This document shows, piece by piece, positions 9,645 to 19,355 of a stretch of DNA of 64,000 nucleotides. The translations under genes and the position numbers were made by a program. The number at the start of each line of letters is the position of its first letter. Position 1 is the stretch's first letter. This stretch comes from Rhizobium sp. NLR16a. Its GTDB lineage: Bacteria; Pseudomonadota; Alphaproteobacteria; Rhizobiales; Rhizobiaceae. Location: the NCBI RefSeq assembly GCF_017948245.1, contig NZ_CP072865.1, forward strand, positions 2,505,501-2,569,500, in the 5' to 3' direction. The notes beneath the pieces are model-generated. The model was not told where the DNA came from. It made no database searches and saw only the letters and a list, made by a program, of their open reading frames with translations.

Positions 9645-10808
9645 ATGACAGATTTTCCCATCCCCTTCGAAGACGACGATCTTTTCGCTTCCGCAGGACT
9701 GCGGCTGACGGTCGACCTGACCGCGCTGACGGAGAACTGGCGCGACATGGCGCGCCGCTCGGGCGCAGCGCGCGCCGCCGCGGTCGTTAAGGCGGATGCC
9801 TACGGCATGGGCATCGAGGATGCCGGCGAAGCGCTCTACCTGGCGGGCGCCCGGGATTTTTTCGTCGCGACCGTCGACGAGGGCGTGACGCTTCGCCTCT
9901 ATGCGCCGGAGGCGCGCATCTTCGTGCTCTCGGGCATATGGCCGGGAGCCGAACGGCGCTTCTTCGAGAACGATCTTGTGCCGGTGATTTCGTCCGACGA
10001 GCAACTCGCCTTCTGGATGGCAGTGCTTGCCGATTATGGCGATTATCCCTGCGCGCTGCATGTCGATACCGGCTTCAATCGGCTGGGGCTGCGCATCGAC
10101 GACGCCATTGCCCTTGCCGACGACGTCTCGCGGCCGGCCAGCTTTGCGCCGGTGCTGGTCATGAGCCACCTCGCCTGCGGCGACGATCCCAGCCATGCCA
10201 TGAACCGGCAGCAGCTCGAATCATTCCGTAGGGTTGCGGCCGCGTATGAAGGCATCGATTCAAGCCTTGCCGCCTCGGCCGGCATCTTTCTCGGCGCAGA
10301 CTATCACTTCGACCTGACTCGTCCCGGCATTTCGCTCTATGGCGGCGAGGCGGTCTGCGGCATGGCCAACCCGATGCGGCCGGTTGCCACCGCGGAAGCG
10401 CGCGTCATCCAGGTTCGCACCGTCGAGGCCGGCGAGACCGTCAGCTACGGGCGAGCGCTGCAGCTTCGCCGTGCAAGCCGGCTGGCGATCGTGTCCGCAG
10501 GTTATGCCGATGGTTATATGCGCAGCCAGTCGAGCGGCGGCGTACCGCTGCGCCAGGTGGTGCCGCAGGGCGGGCAAGGCTTCATTGCCGGACACAAGGT
10601 GCCGGTCGCGGGCCGGATCACCATGGACCTGACGATCTTCGATATCACCGACCTGCCCGAGAACGCCGTGCGCGCCGGCGATTATGTCGAGCTGTTCGGA
10701 ACGAACATGCCCCTCGACGACGTGGCGCGGGCGGCGGGCACGATTGGCTACGAGATCCTCACCAGCATGGGGCTGCGCCACGAACGGCGCTACGTCGCCG
10801 AGGAATAG
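9645..10808 (+). CDS. alr: Alanine racemase
   Basis: 387 residues. The PLP-binding lysine is in AAAVVKADAYGMG (about residue 47), and the C-terminal domain has the catalytic Tyr region ETVSYGRALQ and GYADGYMRSQS. It converts L- to D-alanine for peptidoglycan. The reading frame stays open upstream into the IS element, but the ATG at 9645 gives a normal-length enzyme, so the extension is fortuitous. The IS ends 45 bp upstream and has probably altered the native promoter. The gene converges on the LysE-type gene. Confidence 0.95.
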   Translation: MTDFPIPFEDDDLFASAGLRLTVDLTALTENWRDMARRSGAARAAAVVKADAYGMGIEDAGEALYLAGARDFFVATVDEGVTLRLYAPEARIFVLSGIWPGAERRFFENDLVPVISSDEQLAFWMAVLADYGDYPCALHVDTGFNRLGLRIDDAIALADDVSRPASFAPVLVMSHLACGDDPSHAMNRQQLESFRRVAAAYEGIDSSLAASAGIFLGADYHFDLTRPGISLYGGEAVCGMANPMRPVATAEARVIQVRTVEAGETVSYGRALQLRRASRLAIVSAGYADGYMRSQSSGGVPLRQVVPQGGQGFIAGHKVPVAGRITMDLTIFDITDLPENAVRAGDYVELFGTNMPLDDVARAAGTIGYEILTSMGLRHERRYVAEE

Positions 10809-10817
10809 GCCTCGCTG

Positions 10818-11453
10818 TCATCGACTGCTGAGGGCAAGACGCACACCGAGCGCCACGAAAAACGCGCCGAGGCTGCGATCGAGCCATCGTCGGATTTTCG
10901 CATTACGCCTGAGCGCATCGGCAAGGCGTCCTCCGAGGAGCACGAGCGGCGGTTCAATGAAGGCGGCGACGGCGATGATGAGTCCGCCATGCAGCATCAG
11001 TTGGGCCCATGCCGGCCCTGCCCCCTCGGCAACGAATTGCGGCAGGAATGCCAGGAAGAATATCGCCACTTTCGGATTGAGCAGCGACACCAGGATTCCT
11101 TGCCGATAGATCCTTGCGGCCGGGATTTCCTCACCAGTGGCATTGATCAGGCCACCGTCGCCGCTGGCACGCAGAGCTTGAATGCCCAGCCAGACGAGAT
11201 AAACGGCACCGAGCCATTTGACCGCAGAGAATGCCAAGGCAGAGGCGGCAAGCACCGCGGAAAGGCCCAATGCCGCCATCAGAACATGCAGGCAGGCGCC
11301 TGACCAGACGCCGAACAATGCGGAAAAACCGGCGCTTTTCCCGCCTCTCATCGTATGGCCAAGGATGAAGGCGATGTCTGGGCCTGGCGAGAGGTTCAGC
11401 AAAACCGCCGCCGACAGAAATGCAAGCCAATGCGCGAGCGAATAGTCGAACAT
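10818..11453 (-). CDS. LysE/RhtB family amino acid exporter
   Basis: 211 residues from ATG 11453 (MFDYSLAHWLAFLSAAVLLNLSPGPD), preceded by AGGAACGGTGG. The LysE-family signature NLSPGPDIAFILGHTMRGGKSAG lies near the N terminus, and about six hydrophobic segments follow. A longer in-frame start exists at 11645 but would add 64 residues with no family resemblance. The substrate is unknown; the family exports basic amino acids, homoserine or threonine. It is transcribed divergently from radA. Confidence 0.9.
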   Translation of the reverse strand: MFDYSLAHWLAFLSAAVLLNLSPGPDIAFILGHTMRGGKSAGFSALFGVWSGACLHVLMAALGLSAVLAASALAFSAVKWLGAVYLVWLGIQALRASGDGGLINATGEEIPAARIYRQGILVSLLNPKVAIFFLAFLPQFVAEGAGPAWAQLMLHGGLIIAVAAFIEPPLVLLGGRLADALRRNAKIRRWLDRSLGAFFVALGVRLALSSR

Positions 11454-11619
11454 CTTCCACCGTTCCTGATGATCACAGGCGAAAAGCATAGGCACGGCGA
11501 AGGCTGATGGGGAAATCATTAGTTTTGATCCATCGCGATAGCCATTATCTCGAGCACGACAATGATTCGATGAAGCATTCGATGGCTTCATTTGTGGAAC
11601 GCGACTGAAAGAAAGATTG

Positions 11620-13020
11620 ATGGCGAAGGCCAAGACACAATTCATCTGCCAGAATTGCGGCGCGGTTCACAACCGCTGGGCCGGCAAATGCGACAATTGC
11701 GGCGAGTGGAACACCATCGTCGAGGAGGACCCGATGGGCGGCATCGGCTCCGGTCCCGGCAAGACGCCGAAGAAGGGCCGGCCGGTGACGCTGACGGCGC
11801 TGTCGGGCGAGATCGAGGAGGCGCCGCGCATCCATACCGCCATGTCGGAGCTCGACCGGGCGCTCGGCGGCGGTTTCGTGCGCGGCTCGGCGGTGCTGAT
11901 CGGCGGCGATCCCGGCATCGGCAAATCGACGCTGCTGATGCAGGCGGCCGCCGCCCTGGCGCGGCGCGGCCACAAGATCATCTATGTCTCCGGCGAGGAG
12001 GCGGTGGCGCAGGTCCGGCTGCGGGCGCAGCGGCTTGCCGCGGCCGATACCGACGTGATGCTGGCGGCCGAAACCAATGTCGAGGATATTCTGGCGACGC
12101 TTGCCGAGGGCAAACGGCCGGATCTCGTCATCATCGATTCGATCCAGACGCTGTGGAGCGAACTTGCCGACTCCGCACCGGGAACGGTGACGCAGGTGCG
12201 CACCGGCGTGCAGTCGATGATCCGTTTCGCCAAACAGACGGGAGCCGCCATGGTGCTCGTCGGGCATGTGACCAAGGACGGGCAGATCGCCGGGCCGCGC
12301 GTCGTCGAGCACATGGTCGATGCCGTGCTCTATTTCGAAGGCGATCGCGGCCACCACTACCGCATCCTGCGCACGGTGAAGAACCGCTTCGGACCCACCG
12401 ATGAGATCGGTGTCTTCGAAATGTCTGACAAAGGCTTACGCGAAGTCGCCAATCCCTCCGAGCTCTTCCTCGGCGAGCGCAACGAAAAATCCCCCGGTGC
12501 TGCGGTCTTTGCCGGCATGGAGGGCACCCGTCCGGTGCTCGTCGAGGTGCAGGCGCTGGTGGCGCCGACCTCGCTCGGCACGCCGCGGCGGGCGGTGGTT
12601 GGATGGGATTCGGCCCGGCTGTCGATGATCCTGGCGGTGCTGGAGGCTCATTGCGGCGTCAGGCTCGGCCAGCACGACGTTTATCTCAATATCGCCGGCG
12701 GCTACCGCATCTCCGAACCGGCGGCCGATCTAGCCGTCGCCTCGGCGCTGGTTTCCTCGCTTGCTGGTATTGCCCTTCCTGCCGATTGCGTCTATTTCGG
12801 CGAAGTCAGCCTGTCGGGCGCCATCCGGCCGGTTGCGCACACTGCCCAGCGCCTCAAGGAAGCCGAGAAGCTGGGCTTTTCCGCAGCGCTGCTTCCTTCC
12901 GCCTCCGCCGAGCTGCCGAAGGGATCCGGCGGACGATGGAGCGAGGTCGAAAGCCTGCCGGATCTGGTGGCGCGCATCGCCGGGTCGAAGGGAGCGCTGC
13001 GTGTGGAAGACGAGGTTTGA
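11620..13020 (+). CDS. radA: DNA repair protein RadA
   Basis: 466 residues. The order is an N-terminal zinc finger with Cys10, Cys13, Cys24 and Cys27 (FICQNCGAVHNRWAGKCDNC), a RecA-like ATPase with Walker A GDPGIGKST at about 96-104, the RadA-specific KNRFG motif at about 254-258, and a Lon-like C-terminal domain. RadA acts in branch migration and processing of recombination intermediates. A TTG directly before the ATG is an alternative start. It is followed after 90 bp by cvpA on the same strand, as in other rhizobia. Confidence 0.96.
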   Translation: MAKAKTQFICQNCGAVHNRWAGKCDNCGEWNTIVEEDPMGGIGSGPGKTPKKGRPVTLTALSGEIEEAPRIHTAMSELDRALGGGFVRGSAVLIGGDPGIGKSTLLMQAAAALARRGHKIIYVSGEEAVAQVRLRAQRLAAADTDVMLAAETNVEDILATLAEGKRPDLVIIDSIQTLWSELADSAPGTVTQVRTGVQSMIRFAKQTGAAMVLVGHVTKDGQIAGPRVVEHMVDAVLYFEGDRGHHYRILRTVKNRFGPTDEIGVFEMSDKGLREVANPSELFLGERNEKSPGAAVFAGMEGTRPVLVEVQALVAPTSLGTPRRAVVGWDSARLSMILAVLEAHCGVRLGQHDVYLNIAGGYRISEPAADLAVASALVSSLAGIALPADCVYFGEVSLSGAIRPVAHTAQRLKEAEKLGFSAALLPSASAELPKGSGGRWSEVESLPDLVARIAGSKGALRVEDEV

Positions 13021-13110
13021 TCCTTTCATTGCCGGGAATGGTGATGATATAGGAGGCACACGATAAGGCGCGACTCGGCCGCCGAGCGGCAGTCCTGGAG
13101 TTGAATTTAC

Positions 13111-13728
13111 ATGCCCATTACGATTTTCGACGGTATTGTCATCGGCGTCGTGCTCTTCTCCGCCGTGCTGGCGATGGTCCGCGGCTTTTCGCGGGAGATC
13201 CTTTCGATCGCGAGCTGGGGCGGTTCGGCCGCCGCCGCCTATTACCTCTATCCCTACCTGCTCCCCTATGCGAAGAAATATACCGATGACGACCGCATCG
13301 CGATCGCCGGTTCGGCAGCCGTCGTCTTCCTGATCGCGCTCATCGTCATCTCCTTCATTACCATGAAGATCGCCGATTTCATCATCGACAGCCGCATCGG
13401 CGCCCTCGACCGCACGCTCGGCTTCCTGTTCGGCGCGGCCCGCGGCCTGCTGCTGATGGTGGTCGCCGTCGCCTTCTGGAACTGGCTTGTCGATGTCGAC
13501 CATCGACCGGCCTGGGTCAACGAAGCCAAGTCGAAGCCCTTCCTGGACTCTATGGTCGTAAAGCTGAAGGCGGTGCTGCCGGAGCAATTCGCCCAGATGA
13601 TACAGGCGAGCTTCCGTGATAAGATGCAGTCGCCGGCACAGGGCAGCGAAGGCGCCACGCCGCCGGCGGCCGATCAAGCGCCGGCGGAAGACGCGCCTGC
13701 AGGCAGCGCGCAGCAGCCGGCGAATTGA
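13111..13728 (+). CDS. cvpA: CvpA family membrane protein
   Basis: 205 residues. Four predicted membrane segments occupy the first ~130 residues (MPITIFDGIVIGVVLFSAVL; VVFLIALIVISFITM; FGAARGLLLMVVAVAFWNW), with family motifs RGFSREILSIASWGGS and DRTLGFLFGAARG. The C-terminal ~50 residues are Ala/Pro/Gln-rich and probably disordered. The family is linked to colicin V production and often lies next to purF, as here (231 bp upstream). In several bacteria CvpA affects envelope integrity, so the name need not reflect the role here. Confidence 0.9.
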   Translation: MPITIFDGIVIGVVLFSAVLAMVRGFSREILSIASWGGSAAAAYYLYPYLLPYAKKYTDDDRIAIAGSAAVVFLIALIVISFITMKIADFIIDSRIGALDRTLGFLFGAARGLLLMVVAVAFWNWLVDVDHRPAWVNEAKSKPFLDSMVVKLKAVLPEQFAQMIQASFRDKMQSPAQGSEGATPPAADQAPAEDAPAGSAQQPAN

Positions 13729-13959
13729 CGCAGTGTTCAAGAGCTTGACCCGCCGTCGGGCAATTGCCATTTGAGCGGGACGTAAAGTTAAGGTCCGGCC
13801 GGGCATTCCAGCTCCGCCGGGCCTCAGCCGTTTCAGAGCCGGAAAACGAGCTTTGAAAGCAAATGTCGTTCAGCATGACGTTATCGGAAAGCTGCCAGGT
13901 TTCCGGTATATGATATTGGAAATGCCGATCCATTCTTGTGAGAGCAGAGGCCCGCAGAA

Positions 13960-15450
13960 ATGAACCAGTCCCATTCCTTCCCAATCGACGATCCGCTCGA
14001 CGGAGATACGCTGCATGAAGAATGCGGTGTTTTCGGAATTCTGGGCCATCCCGATGCCGCAGCTCTCACGGCTCTCGGGCTGCATGCCCTGCAGCACCGC
14101 GGACAGGAGGCAGCCGGCATCGTCTCCTTCGACGGCAAGCGCTTCTATCAGGAGCGTCATATGGGCCTGGTCGGCGATCACTATACCAATCCGATGACGC
14201 TGGCCCGCCTGCCCGGCAGCATAGCGATCGGCCACACGCGCTATTCGACGACAGGCGAAGTGGCGATGCGCAACGTGCAGCCGCTTTTTGCCGAACTGGA
14301 GGAAGGCGGCATCGCCATTGCCCATAACGGCAATTTCACCAATGGCCTGACGCTGCGCCGCCAGATCATCGCAACTGGCGCCATCTGTCAATCGACGTCC
14401 GATACCGAGGTCGTCCTGCATCTCATCGCCCGGTCGCGCCATGCTTCGACATCCGACCGGTTCATCGACGCCATCCGCCAAATGGAAGGCGGCTATTCGA
14501 TGCTTGCCATGACCCGCACCAAGCTGATTGCCGCACGCGACCCCACCGGCATCCGCCCGCTTGTCATGGGCGAACTCGACGGCAAGCCGATCTTCTGCTC
14601 GGAAACCTGCGCGCTGGACATCATCGGCGCCAAGTTCATCCGCGACGTGGAAAACGGCGAGGTCATCATCTGCGAAATCCAGGCTGACGGCTCGATCAGC
14701 GTCGATGCCCGCAAGCCCAGCAAGCCGCAACCGGAGCGTCTCTGCCTGTTCGAATATGTCTATTTCGCCCGTCCGGATTCGGTCGTCGGCGGCCGCAACG
14801 TCTATACGACGCGCAAGAACATGGGCAAGAACCTCGCCAAGGAATCGCCTGTCGATGCCGATGTCGTCGTGCCGGTGCCGGATGGCGGCACGCCCGCGGC
14901 TCTCGGCTATGCGCAGGAAAGCGGCATCCCGTTCGAATACGGCATCATCCGCAACCACTATGTCGGCCGCACCTTCATCGAGCCGACGCAGCAGATCCGC
15001 GCCTTCGGCGTCAAGCTGAAGCATTCCGCCAACCGGGCGATGATCGAAGGCAAGCGCGTGGTACTGGTCGACGATTCCATCGTGCGCGGTACTACGTCGC
15101 TGAAGATCGTACAGATGATCCGCGAGGCCGGTGCGCGCGAAGTCCATATCCGCGTCGCCAGTCCGATGATCTTTTTCCCGGATTTCTACGGAATCGATAC
15201 GCCCGACGCCGACAAGCTGCTCGCCAATCAGTATGCCGACGTCGAAGCCATGGCCAAATATATCGGTGCGGATTCGCTTGCCTTCCTGTCGATCAACGGG
15301 CTTTACCGCGCCGTCGGCGGCGAGGACCGCAACCCGGCCCGCCCGCAGTTCACCGACCACTACTTCACCGGTGACTATCCGACCCGGCTGCTCGACAAGA
15401 ACGGCGAATCCATGGGCAACAAGCTTTCGATGCTTGCCAGCAACGGCTGA
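13960..15450 (+). CDS. purF: Amidophosphoribosyltransferase
   Basis: 496 residues. After a 21-residue propeptide the mature N-terminal nucleophile is Cys22 (EECGVFGILGHPDA), giving an Ntn-type glutaminase domain. The C-terminal phosphoribosyltransferase domain has the PRPP loop VVLVDDSIVRGTT. It catalyses the first committed step of purine synthesis, PRPP plus glutamine to phosphoribosylamine. There is no purine-riboswitch-like structure that I can recognise in the 231-bp upstream gap. Confidence 0.96.
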   Translation: MNQSHSFPIDDPLDGDTLHEECGVFGILGHPDAAALTALGLHALQHRGQEAAGIVSFDGKRFYQERHMGLVGDHYTNPMTLARLPGSIAIGHTRYSTTGEVAMRNVQPLFAELEEGGIAIAHNGNFTNGLTLRRQIIATGAICQSTSDTEVVLHLIARSRHASTSDRFIDAIRQMEGGYSMLAMTRTKLIAARDPTGIRPLVMGELDGKPIFCSETCALDIIGAKFIRDVENGEVIICEIQADGSISVDARKPSKPQPERLCLFEYVYFARPDSVVGGRNVYTTRKNMGKNLAKESPVDADVVVPVPDGGTPAALGYAQESGIPFEYGIIRNHYVGRTFIEPTQQIRAFGVKLKHSANRAMIEGKRVVLVDDSIVRGTTSLKIVQMIREAGAREVHIRVASPMIFFPDFYGIDTPDADKLLANQYADVEAMAKYIGADSLAFLSINGLYRAVGGEDRNPARPQFTDHYFTGDYPTRLLDKNGESMGNKLSMLASNG

Positions 15451-15528
15451 GCCGCTGCCGCTTTGACTTTCGCTTCCGAGGGGCCTATTGCGCCCCTCAC
15501 CTTCGCAAGCAAATCCGGAACCGGGCAG

Positions 15529-16269
15529 ATGAACATCAATCTTGAGGGCAGGATCGCACTCGTCACCGGTGCGTCGCGCGGCATCGGCTACTTCACAGCC
15601 CTGGAGCTTGCCAAAGCTGGCGCCCATGTCATTGCCTGCGCGCGCACGGTCGGCGGACTGGAGGATCTCGACGATGCGATCAAAGCCGTCGGCGGCAGTG
15701 CGACCCTCGTGCCCTTCGACCTTGCCGACATGAACGCGATCGACGCGCTCGGCGGCTCGATCTTCGAGCGCTGGGGCAAGCTCGACATCCTCGTCGCCAA
15801 TGCCGGCGTGCTCGGCGTCATCTCGCCGATCGGCCATATCGAAGCGAAGGTGTTCGAGAAGGTGATGACCATCAACGTGACGGCGACATGGCGGCTGATC
15901 CGCTCGGTCGATCCGCTGCTCGCCCGCTCGGATGCCGGCCGCGCCGTGATCCTCTCCTCGGGCGCGGCCCACAAGTGCAGGCCCTTCTGGGGCGCCTATT
16001 CCGCCTCCAAGGCCGCTGTCGAGGCACTGGCCCGGACATGGGCCGGCGAGAGCCAATCGACGCCGCTGCGCATCACCAGCGTCGATCCGGGCGCCACCCG
16101 CACGGCGATGCGGGCGCAGGCCGTGCCGGGCGAAGATGCGCAGACGCTGCCGCATCCTTCCGAGGTCGCCAAGGCGATCCTGCCGTTGCTCGGTCCGGGC
16201 GTGACAGAGACGGGCAAGCTGTTCATCGTGCGCGAGAACAAGCTCGTCGACTACCGCCTGCCGGAATAA
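15529..16269 (+). CDS. Short-chain dehydrogenase/reductase (SDR)
   Basis: 246 residues from ATG 15529. It has the classical SDR cofactor motif TGASRGIG at residues 13-20, NAG in ILVANAGVLG, a catalytic serine in ILSSGAA, and Tyr157-x3-Lys161 in AYSASKAA. The family uses NAD(P)H on varied alcohols and ketones; the substrate is unknown. It starts 78 bp after purF, an association I know from other rhizobia, but no purine link is evident. An upstream in-frame ATG at 15463 gives a non-conserved extension. Confidence 0.9.
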   Translation: MNINLEGRIALVTGASRGIGYFTALELAKAGAHVIACARTVGGLEDLDDAIKAVGGSATLVPFDLADMNAIDALGGSIFERWGKLDILVANAGVLGVISPIGHIEAKVFEKVMTINVTATWRLIRSVDPLLARSDAGRAVILSSGAAHKCRPFWGAYSASKAAVEALARTWAGESQSTPLRITSVDPGATRTAMRAQAVPGEDAQTLPHPSEVAKAILPLLGPGVTETGKLFIVRENKLVDYRLPE

Positions 16270-16278
16270 ACGGACGCT

Positions 16279-17028
16279 TCAGTTCGCGGCAACGGCCGGG
16301 AACAGATGTGCGAAATCTGTTTCGGCGGGGCATAGGACATTGAGGTCCACTGGTCCCCGGATGCCGTCCAGGGCGCCATTGTCGGCAAATTGCCAGATCG
16401 ACCAGCGATTGCACCCCTCCTGCGTCGGCTCGTCGAACACGCTTCGCAGCCAGAGGTAGTGCTCGGGGAAGCGGGCCTCATTGCCCTTCAGATATTGATC
16501 GAAGAATTCCTGCGTGACGTAGAAGATCGGCTTTTCCGGAAAGATGGCTTTCAGTTCGGTGACGAAGGCATTCACCTCCGTCGCCATCTCATCGACCGTC
16601 GGGACCTTGTTGCAATTGCCGACGAATTCCAGATCGATGGCGATAGGCAGGGTGCGCGGCGCCTTCTGCACCGTCGCCAGTACATTCTGCGCCTGTTCCC
16701 TGCCCGGGCGGCAGAAGGTGAAGAAATGGTAGGCGCCTCTCACCACCCCAGCATCTCCGGCACGCTGCCAGTTCTCGGCAAATCTCGAATCCTTGTGATC
16801 GCCGCCTTCGGTCGCCTTCATGATTGCAAAACGCACGTTCGGCTGCGCGGCCACCGTCTTCCAATCAATGTCGCCCTGGTGATGGCTGACATCGATGCCT
16901 TGGATTGGATACTGCGATAAGGACGGATAGTTGAAGCGAAGCATGCCGAAATCGTATGCGAAATATGCGGCGGATGCGACCACCAGAATTGCAGCCGCAC
17001 CGATCGTCCATCGAACAACGCTTGCCAC
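16279..17028 (-). CDS. Glycoside hydrolase family 25 muramidase (lysozyme-like)
   Basis: 249 residues, starting at GTG 17028 with GGGGGAAT upstream. An N-terminal membrane anchor or signal (VRWTIGAAAILVVASAAYFAYDF) precedes a GH25 domain: IQGIDVSHHQGDIDW, AIMKATEGG, YHFFTF, and the catalytic Asp/Glu pair in IAIDLEFVGN. The family cleaves the MurNAc-GlcNAc bond of peptidoglycan. Export or membrane anchoring fits a periplasmic wall-remodelling role. It converges with the SDR gene (10-bp gap). Confidence 0.9.
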   Translation of the reverse strand: MASVVRWTIGAAAILVVASAAYFAYDFGMLRFNYPSLSQYPIQGIDVSHHQGDIDWKTVAAQPNVRFAIMKATEGGDHKDSRFAENWQRAGDAGVVRGAYHFFTFCRPGREQAQNVLATVQKAPRTLPIAIDLEFVGNCNKVPTVDEMATEVNAFVTELKAIFPEKPIFYVTQEFFDQYLKGNEARFPEHYLWLRSVFDEPTQEGCNRWSIWQFADNGALDGIRGPVDLNVLCPAETDFAHLFPAVAAN

Positions 17029-17347
17029 TCATTCCCCCGTGTTTTCAGCAGCTTTTGAAGCGGCTATACGCGATTTGCGCCACGAAAATGGCAGACAAGC
17101 CTCAGGGGACGCACGGCATCGGAGAGGTCGTTCCAGTTGCCGCCGATCCTTCCTCGCCCCTCTTGACCAAACGTCATTCCCGCGCCATAAAACGCGGCAT
17201 GAAAACGGTTATCTGCATTATCTGCGGAAAGATTATTCGCTAGCGCACGCGCTGGCCTGGCCGTTTTCGTCTCCCCAATAGTCAAGATGCGAAACGCCCG
17301 GCCTGCCGGTCGCGATATTTTTCTGATCGTGCATTTGGGAGAGTGAA
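17029..17347. other. Divergent intergenic region between the muramidase and cysS
   Basis: 319 bp that should hold two divergent promoters. The only structured item is a 15-codon frame (17199-17243, MKTVICIICGKIIR) with two Cys codons, 105 bp before cysS. It is AT-rich for this genome and has no good ribosome binding site. No convincing terminator precedes cysS. See the findings for the attenuation idea; otherwise nothing is recognised. Confidence 0.4.
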
Positions 17348-18724
17348 ATGGGCCGCACGCCGGAACTGAGGCTGTACAACACGCTGACGCGGGAAAAATC
17401 GGTCTTCGCGCCGATCGACCCCGACAATGTCCGCATGTATGTCTGCGGCCCGACGGTCTATGATTTCGCCCATATCGGCAATGCCCGGCCGGTCATCGTC
17501 TTCGACGTGCTGTTCCGGCTGCTGCGCCATGTCTATGGCAGAGATCACGTCACCTACGTCCGCAACATCACCGACGTCGACGACAAGATCAATGCGCGGG
17601 CGCTCAGAGATCATCCGGAGCTGCCGCTGAACGACGCGATCCGCGCGGTCACCGAAAAGACCGAGACACAGTTTCACGCGGATGTCGCCGAACTCGGCTG
17701 CCTCGAGCCGAATGTCGAGCCGCGCGCCACCGACAATATCGCCGAGATGATCCAGATCATCGAAAAGCTGATCGGCAACGGGCATGCCTATGTGGCGGCA
17801 GGCGAAGTGCTGTTCGACACCAGATCCATGGCCGATTACGGCCAGCTCTCGAAGCGGCCGCTCGACGAACAGCAGGCCGGCGCCCGCGTCGCCGTCGATG
17901 CGCACAAGAAGTACCCGGGCGATTTCGTGCTCTGGAAGCTCTCGAGCCACAACGAACCCGGCTGGGAGAGCCCCTGGGGCCGCGGCCGGCCCGGCTGGCA
18001 TATCGAGTGCTCCGCGATGAGCCGGCGCTACCTCGGCGATGTCTTCGACATTCACGGCGGCGGGCTGGACTTGATCTTCCCGCATCATGAAAACGAGATC
18101 GCCCAGTCGCGCTGCGCCCACGGGACCGAGGTGATGGCGAATGTCTGGATGCACAACGGCTTCGTGCAGGTCGAGGGCCGCAAGATGTCGAAATCCGAGG
18201 GCAATTTCATCACCATCCACGAGCTGCTGCACACGCAAACCTTCGGCGGCCGCAAATGGCCGGGCGAAGTGCTGCGTCTTGCCATGCTGATGACGCACTA
18301 CCGCGAGCCGATCGATTTCTCTATCAAACGGCTGGAAGAGGCCGAACGCCTGCTCGCCAAGTGGCCTGCGACGGAAGCCGGCGATGCCGAGCCTGACGAG
18401 GCCGTGCTCCATGCCCTTGCCGACGACCTCAATACGGTCGCGGCGGTGCAAGCGCTGCATGCGCTGGCGCAATCCGGCAACGATGCCGTCTTCGCCGCAA
18501 GTGCGGCGCTCCTCGGAGTGCTGCCGAAGAAGGTCGAAATCGATGAAGCCTTCGCAGCAGCGGTCGATGCGCTGGTCGCTATGCGTCTCGAAATGCTGAA
18601 GGCGAAAAACTTCGCCGAGGCAGACAAGGTTCGCGACGAGCTGACGGCAAAGGGCATCCAGCTGAAGGACGGTAAGGATGTGGTGACCGGCGAGCGGGTG
18701 ACGACGTGGGAGGTCAAGCGGTGA
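17348..18724 (+). CDS. cysS: Cysteinyl-tRNA synthetase
   Basis: 458 residues. Class I synthetase motifs are present: the HIGH equivalent HIGNA in [11 protein letters not shown], the zinc-ligand Cys in [11 protein letters not shown] and in [14 protein letters not shown], and the KMSKS loop in [14 protein letters not shown]. It charges tRNA-Cys. The start is backed by GGGAGAGTGAA. The length fits the bacterial family. A possible Cys-containing leader frame lies upstream. Confidence 0.96.
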   Translation: MGRTPELRLYNTLTREKSVFAPIDPDNVRMYVCGPTVYDFAHIGNARPVIVFDVLFRLLRHVYGRDHVTYVRNITDVDDKINARALRDHPELPLNDAIRAVTEKTETQFHADVAELGCLEPNVEPRATDNIAEMIQIIEKLIGNGHAYVAAGEVLFDTRSMADYGQLSKRPLDEQQAGARVAVDAHKKYPGDFVLWKLSSHNEPGWESPWGRGRPGWHIECSAMSRRYLGDVFDIHGGGLDLIFPHHENEIAQSRCAHGTEVMANVWMHNGFVQVEGRKMSKSEGNFITIHELLHTQTFGGRKWPGEVLRLAMLMTHYREPIDFSIKRLEEAERLLAKWPATEAGDAEPDEAVLHALADDLNTVAAVQALHALAQSGNDAVFAASAALLGVLPKKVEIDEAFAAAVDALVAMRLEMLKAKNFAEADKVRDELTAKGIQLKDGKDVVTGERVTTWEVKR

Positions 18725-18737
18725 TCGGCGAAGTTGC

Positions 18738-18838
18738 CGCAAATACCCCTCCCCAACCCCTCCCGACAAGGGTGAGGGGCTGCGATGCCACGCTGCTTCG
18801 AAGCAACCTCCCGGCAATCGCAAATATGGGAGGGGTCT
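18738..18838. repeat. Rhizobial-type palindromic intergenic repeat
   Basis: Between cysS and the first GFA gene. CGCAAATACCCCTCCCC at the left is mirrored by CGCAAATATGGGAGGGG further right, with inner CCCCTCCCGACAAGGGTGAGGGG able to form a hairpin. Similar CCCCTCCC/GGGAGGGG elements are common between rhizobial genes. Confidence 0.55.
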
Positions 18839-18875
18839 TCTCTTTTTTATCGGCATCCTGGCGGAGGGACCTGCC

Positions 18876-19355
18876 ATGACCAAGACCTATACCGGCGGCT
18901 GCCAGTGCGGGGCGATCCGTTTCGGCGTCAGCGGCGAACTCAAGGATTCGTCGATTTGTCATTGCCGCATGTGCCAGAAGGCGTTCGGAGCCTATTATGC
19001 ACCGCTGGTCTCGGTGCGCGGCGCAGACTTTGAGTGGACGCGGGGGGAGCGCAAAAGGTACCGCTCATCGAATTTCGTCGAGCGCGGTTTCTGCGGCGAT
19101 TGCGGCACGCCGCTGACCTATGAGGCGCCGGACGGAATGGCGATTGCGGCGGGCGCGTTCGACGATCCGTCGCAGCTGCCGCCGACCATTCAATGGGGTC
19201 TGGAAGGCAAGATCGGCTTCGTCGATCATCTGCACGAACTGCCGGGAGAACGGACCGAGGCGGATCTGACGGCGGGCTCCTTCCTGCACGAACTGATTTC
19301 CTATCAGCACCCCGACCACGATACGCCGGTCTGGCCGCCGGAGGAGCGTGCCTGA
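18876..19355 (+). CDS. GFA family zinc protein 1
   Basis: 159 residues with a GFA (glutathione-dependent formaldehyde-activating enzyme-like) fold. Zinc ligands are in GGCQCGAIRF, ICHCRMCQKAFG and GFCGDCGTPL. GGAGGGACC precedes the ATG. The founding enzyme was proposed to speed formation of S-hydroxymethylglutathione, but most family members are uncharacterised. The stop overlaps the next start by one base (TGATG), so translation is coupled. First of three tandem paralogues. Confidence 0.85.
   Translation: MTKTYTGGCQCGAIRFGVSGELKDSSICHCRMCQKAFGAYYAPLVSVRGADFEWTRGERKRYRSSNFVERGFCGDCGTPLTYEAPDGMAIAAGAFDDPSQLPPTIQWGLEGKIGFVDHLHELPGERTEADLTAGSFLHELISYQHPDHDTPVWPPEERA

Noticed and set aside
13870..16155. 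A 761-codon minus-strand open frame across purF and the SDR gene
   Set aside because: It is the antisense of two clear conserved genes in high-GC DNA, with no family motifs.
16956..17243. 95-codon frame ending in the Cys mini-frame before cysS
   Set aside because: Its first part is antisense to the muramidase gene, with no ribosome binding site and no recognisable domain.
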